A stretch of 15,337 nucleotides of DNA from positions 1-15,337 of the forward strand of contig JBCCFD010000155.1 of NCBI GenBank assembly GCA_039029915.1, read 5' to 3'. Position numbers and translations under genes: made by a program. Position 1 is the first letter of the stretch. Each line of letters opens with the position of its first letter. The notes beneath the pieces were generated by a model. The model was not told the DNA's origin and made no database searches. It was given only the letters and a program-made list of their open reading frames with translations. The DNA comes from QQUD01 sp039029915 (GTDB lineage Bacteria; Chloroflexota; Anaerolineae; Promineifilales; Promineifilaceae). Below are positions 14,635 to 15,337 of this stretch, in pieces.

Positions 14635-15308
14635 TGACGACCCAAATTCACACATTTCCCCCCGGTGATTGGATGCTTGATGGGCGGCTTGACGCCCTTC
14701 AAATGGATGACACCTTTGATACCAATGATTTGATCTTTGATTTTCACGCGGTCCGGCTGACAAAAGCCGCGACGATTGAGTTTGATGGGGAACGGCCGTA
14801 TGAAGAGCTCATCGGCCAGCTTATTCCAGCTCGTGTGCGCTTTTCAAATGTCATTTGGATTCAAAAAAGCGGCCTTTTTGCCCAGCTTGAAAACGTTCCC
14901 TTTGACCACCCCGTGCGCAGTATCCGAGGCATGCTGCACTGGACCTTACCACAGCAAAAGCCTCGCTTTATGCTGCTGCACGGCGAAGAAGATTTTTCAA
15001 TGCTCATGTTCTATGCAGATTCATACGCCCGAGAGGATCGGTCAGGGGTTATTGAACCGCTTGCCGAATCCCGCTACTGGGCCTCGGCCCCTTTACTAGA
15101 GGATGCGACCGTCGAAGGCAACCGGGAACTTTACGACCAGTACAACCGTCAGATCTATGGCACCACTTGTCTCACCATTACAAGCCACATCAGTTATAGT
15201 GGTGGCATCAAGGTCCACTATCAAATCAGTAGACTCTTCAACAGTCAAGCTTGCGCTAGCAGTACAACCATTTGCATCGGTTACGGTAACATCATAGCTA
15301 CCAGCTGA
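14634..15308 (+). CDS. unrecognised protein, C-terminus lost in a chimeric junction
   Basis: The start ATG 14634 overlaps the previous stop by one base, so it is the third gene of the HD operon. Residues 1 to about 172 look like a genuine soluble protein: GDWMLDGRLDALQMDDTFD (11-29), LTKAATIEFDGERPYEELIG (42-61), IPARVRFSNVIWIQ (64-77), IRGMLHWTLPQQKPRFMLLH (97-116) and PLAESRYWASAPLLEDATVE (142-161). I do not recognise the family. From about residue 173 the reading frame runs through the antisense of SprB-repeat DNA, so the apparent tail to the TGA at 15306-15308 is not real protein. The true C-terminus probably lies a little beyond YDQYNRQIYG but is not in this window. One ACGGCCGT copy (14792) encodes ERPYE, tying this part to the rest of the genome. 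Confidence 0.55.
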   Translation: MTTQIHTFPPGDWMLDGRLDALQMDDTFDTNDLIFDFHAVRLTKAATIEFDGERPYEELIGQLIPARVRFSNVIWIQKSGLFAQLENVPFDHPVRSIRGMLHWTLPQQKPRFMLLHGEEDFSMLMFYADSYAREDRSGVIEPLAESRYWASAPLLEDATVEGNRELYDQYNRQIYGTTCLTITSHISYSGGIKVHYQISRLFNSQACASSTTICIGYGNIIATS

Positions 15309-15337
15309 TAATCCGCTGATATCTTCAGTCGTCTCAC
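15144..15337 (-). CDS. SprB-repeat adhesin fragment (foreign/chimeric end)
   Basis: Read leftwards from the window edge in one open frame of 64 codons: TTEDISGLSAGSYDVTVTD, then ANGCTASASLTVEESTD, then ITDVACNGETSGAIDLTV. This is the SprB repeat pattern ('CNGxxxGxIDLTVxGGxxPYxYxWSNGxTTEDIxxLxxGxYxVTVTDANGC') of cell-surface adhesins used in gliding motility by Bacteroidota; the window holds the end of one repeat and the beginning of the next. After DLTV (15155-15144) the frame no longer follows the repeat and soon meets a stop, so the match breaks off sharply in the middle of a repeat. The protein would be very large and secreted. It does not fit the neighbouring genes, and an assembly chimera is likely. 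Confidence 0.75.

Larger units (their letters stand above)
1357..14799. repeat. dispersed HIP1-like palindrome ACGGCCGT, 21 copies
   Basis: By eye the octamer ACGGCCGT starts at 1357, 1567, 1942, 3157, 3457, 3631, 3956, 4745, 5626, 6049, 6398, 6745, 6925, 7526, 11122, 11707, 12912, 12963, 13899, 14306 and 14792. Six more sites keep only the CGGCCG core (near 4111, 4721, 5043, 9782, 10797, 13910). Chance in 15.3 kb of balanced composition would give about 0.2 octamers. All 21 lie within genes. In 13 cases the frame is ACG GCC GTN, giving Thr-Ala-Val; 5 give Arg-Pro and 3 give Gly-Arg. Confidence 0.9.

Noticed and set aside
1357..14799. CRISPR array or tandem repeat made by the recurring CGGCCG words
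   Set aside because: The copies are single 8-10 bp words at irregular spacings of tens to thousands of bases within different genes, not direct repeats with uniform spacers.
15151..15308. Genuine C-terminal extension of the third operon protein
   Set aside because: The DNA is the complement of a well-matching SprB repeat frame, so the plus-strand translation there is an antisense artefact.
1..15337. tRNA or rRNA genes
   Set aside because: No cloverleaf with a GTTCRA-type T-loop and acceptor pairing or conserved rRNA word was noticed on either strand; a covariance search was not possible.

Overview
The window looks like a piece of a mid-GC bacterial chromosome, most likely from a Chloroflexota (Anaerolineae-type) organism and probably assembled from a metagenome. 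That assignment is an inference. It rests on large GT39/DUF2142/YfhO-type membrane glycosyltransferases with C-terminal beta-sandwich tails, a membrane-anchored SRPBCC protein, and a strongly over-represented genome-signature palindrome, ACGGCCGT (21 copies counted by eye, all inside genes). The genetic code is standard and no RNA gene was seen.

Layout. 1-1055: N-terminus of a DNA methyltransferase running off the left edge (minus strand), divergent from a Phd-type antitoxin / PIN-domain toxin pair with a near-consensus sigma70 promoter and a candidate operator. This block is AT-richer and has no ACGGCCGT, so it may be acquired DNA. 1089-7556: a two-gene minus-strand operon of giant membrane glycosyltransferase-like proteins. 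The downstream one (1396 aa) joins a YfhO-like half to a GT39 half through about 50 residues encoded by what looks like intergenic repeat DNA. 7557-8095: a gene-free stretch with a decayed MITE-like element and a hairpin-rich segment. 8096-8740: a DUF4272 pseudogene with two Trp codons turned into stops. 8898-10330: a GNAT acetyltransferase and a class I SAM methyltransferase, both minus strand. 10423-12339: an unknown two-helix membrane protein translationally coupled to a short-chain-type acyl-CoA dehydrogenase. 12471-13418: a membrane protein with a C-terminal SRPBCC domain (plus strand). 13419-13688: a gene-free stretch with a long inverted repeat and a CCAAT/ACCA-rich tract. 13689-15150: a tightly packed plus-strand operon of a MESH1-like HD hydrolase, a small GNAT acetyltransferase and an unrecognised protein.

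The right end (about 15144-15337) encodes, on the minus strand, SprB-repeat adhesin sequence typical of gliding Bacteroidota. It breaks into the last operon gene in mid-frame with no flanking mobile element. The simplest explanation is a chimeric contig join; a real transfer is the alternative.

Functionally the window mixes cell-envelope glycan/lipid-carrier glycosylation (the two giant proteins), acyl-CoA oxidation, possible ppGpp or nucleotide hydrolysis, and a toxin-antitoxin pair. No new multi-gene system is evident. The most interesting signals are the HIP1-like palindrome, the repeat-mediated gene fusion, the doubly interrupted DUF4272 gene and the chimeric right edge.
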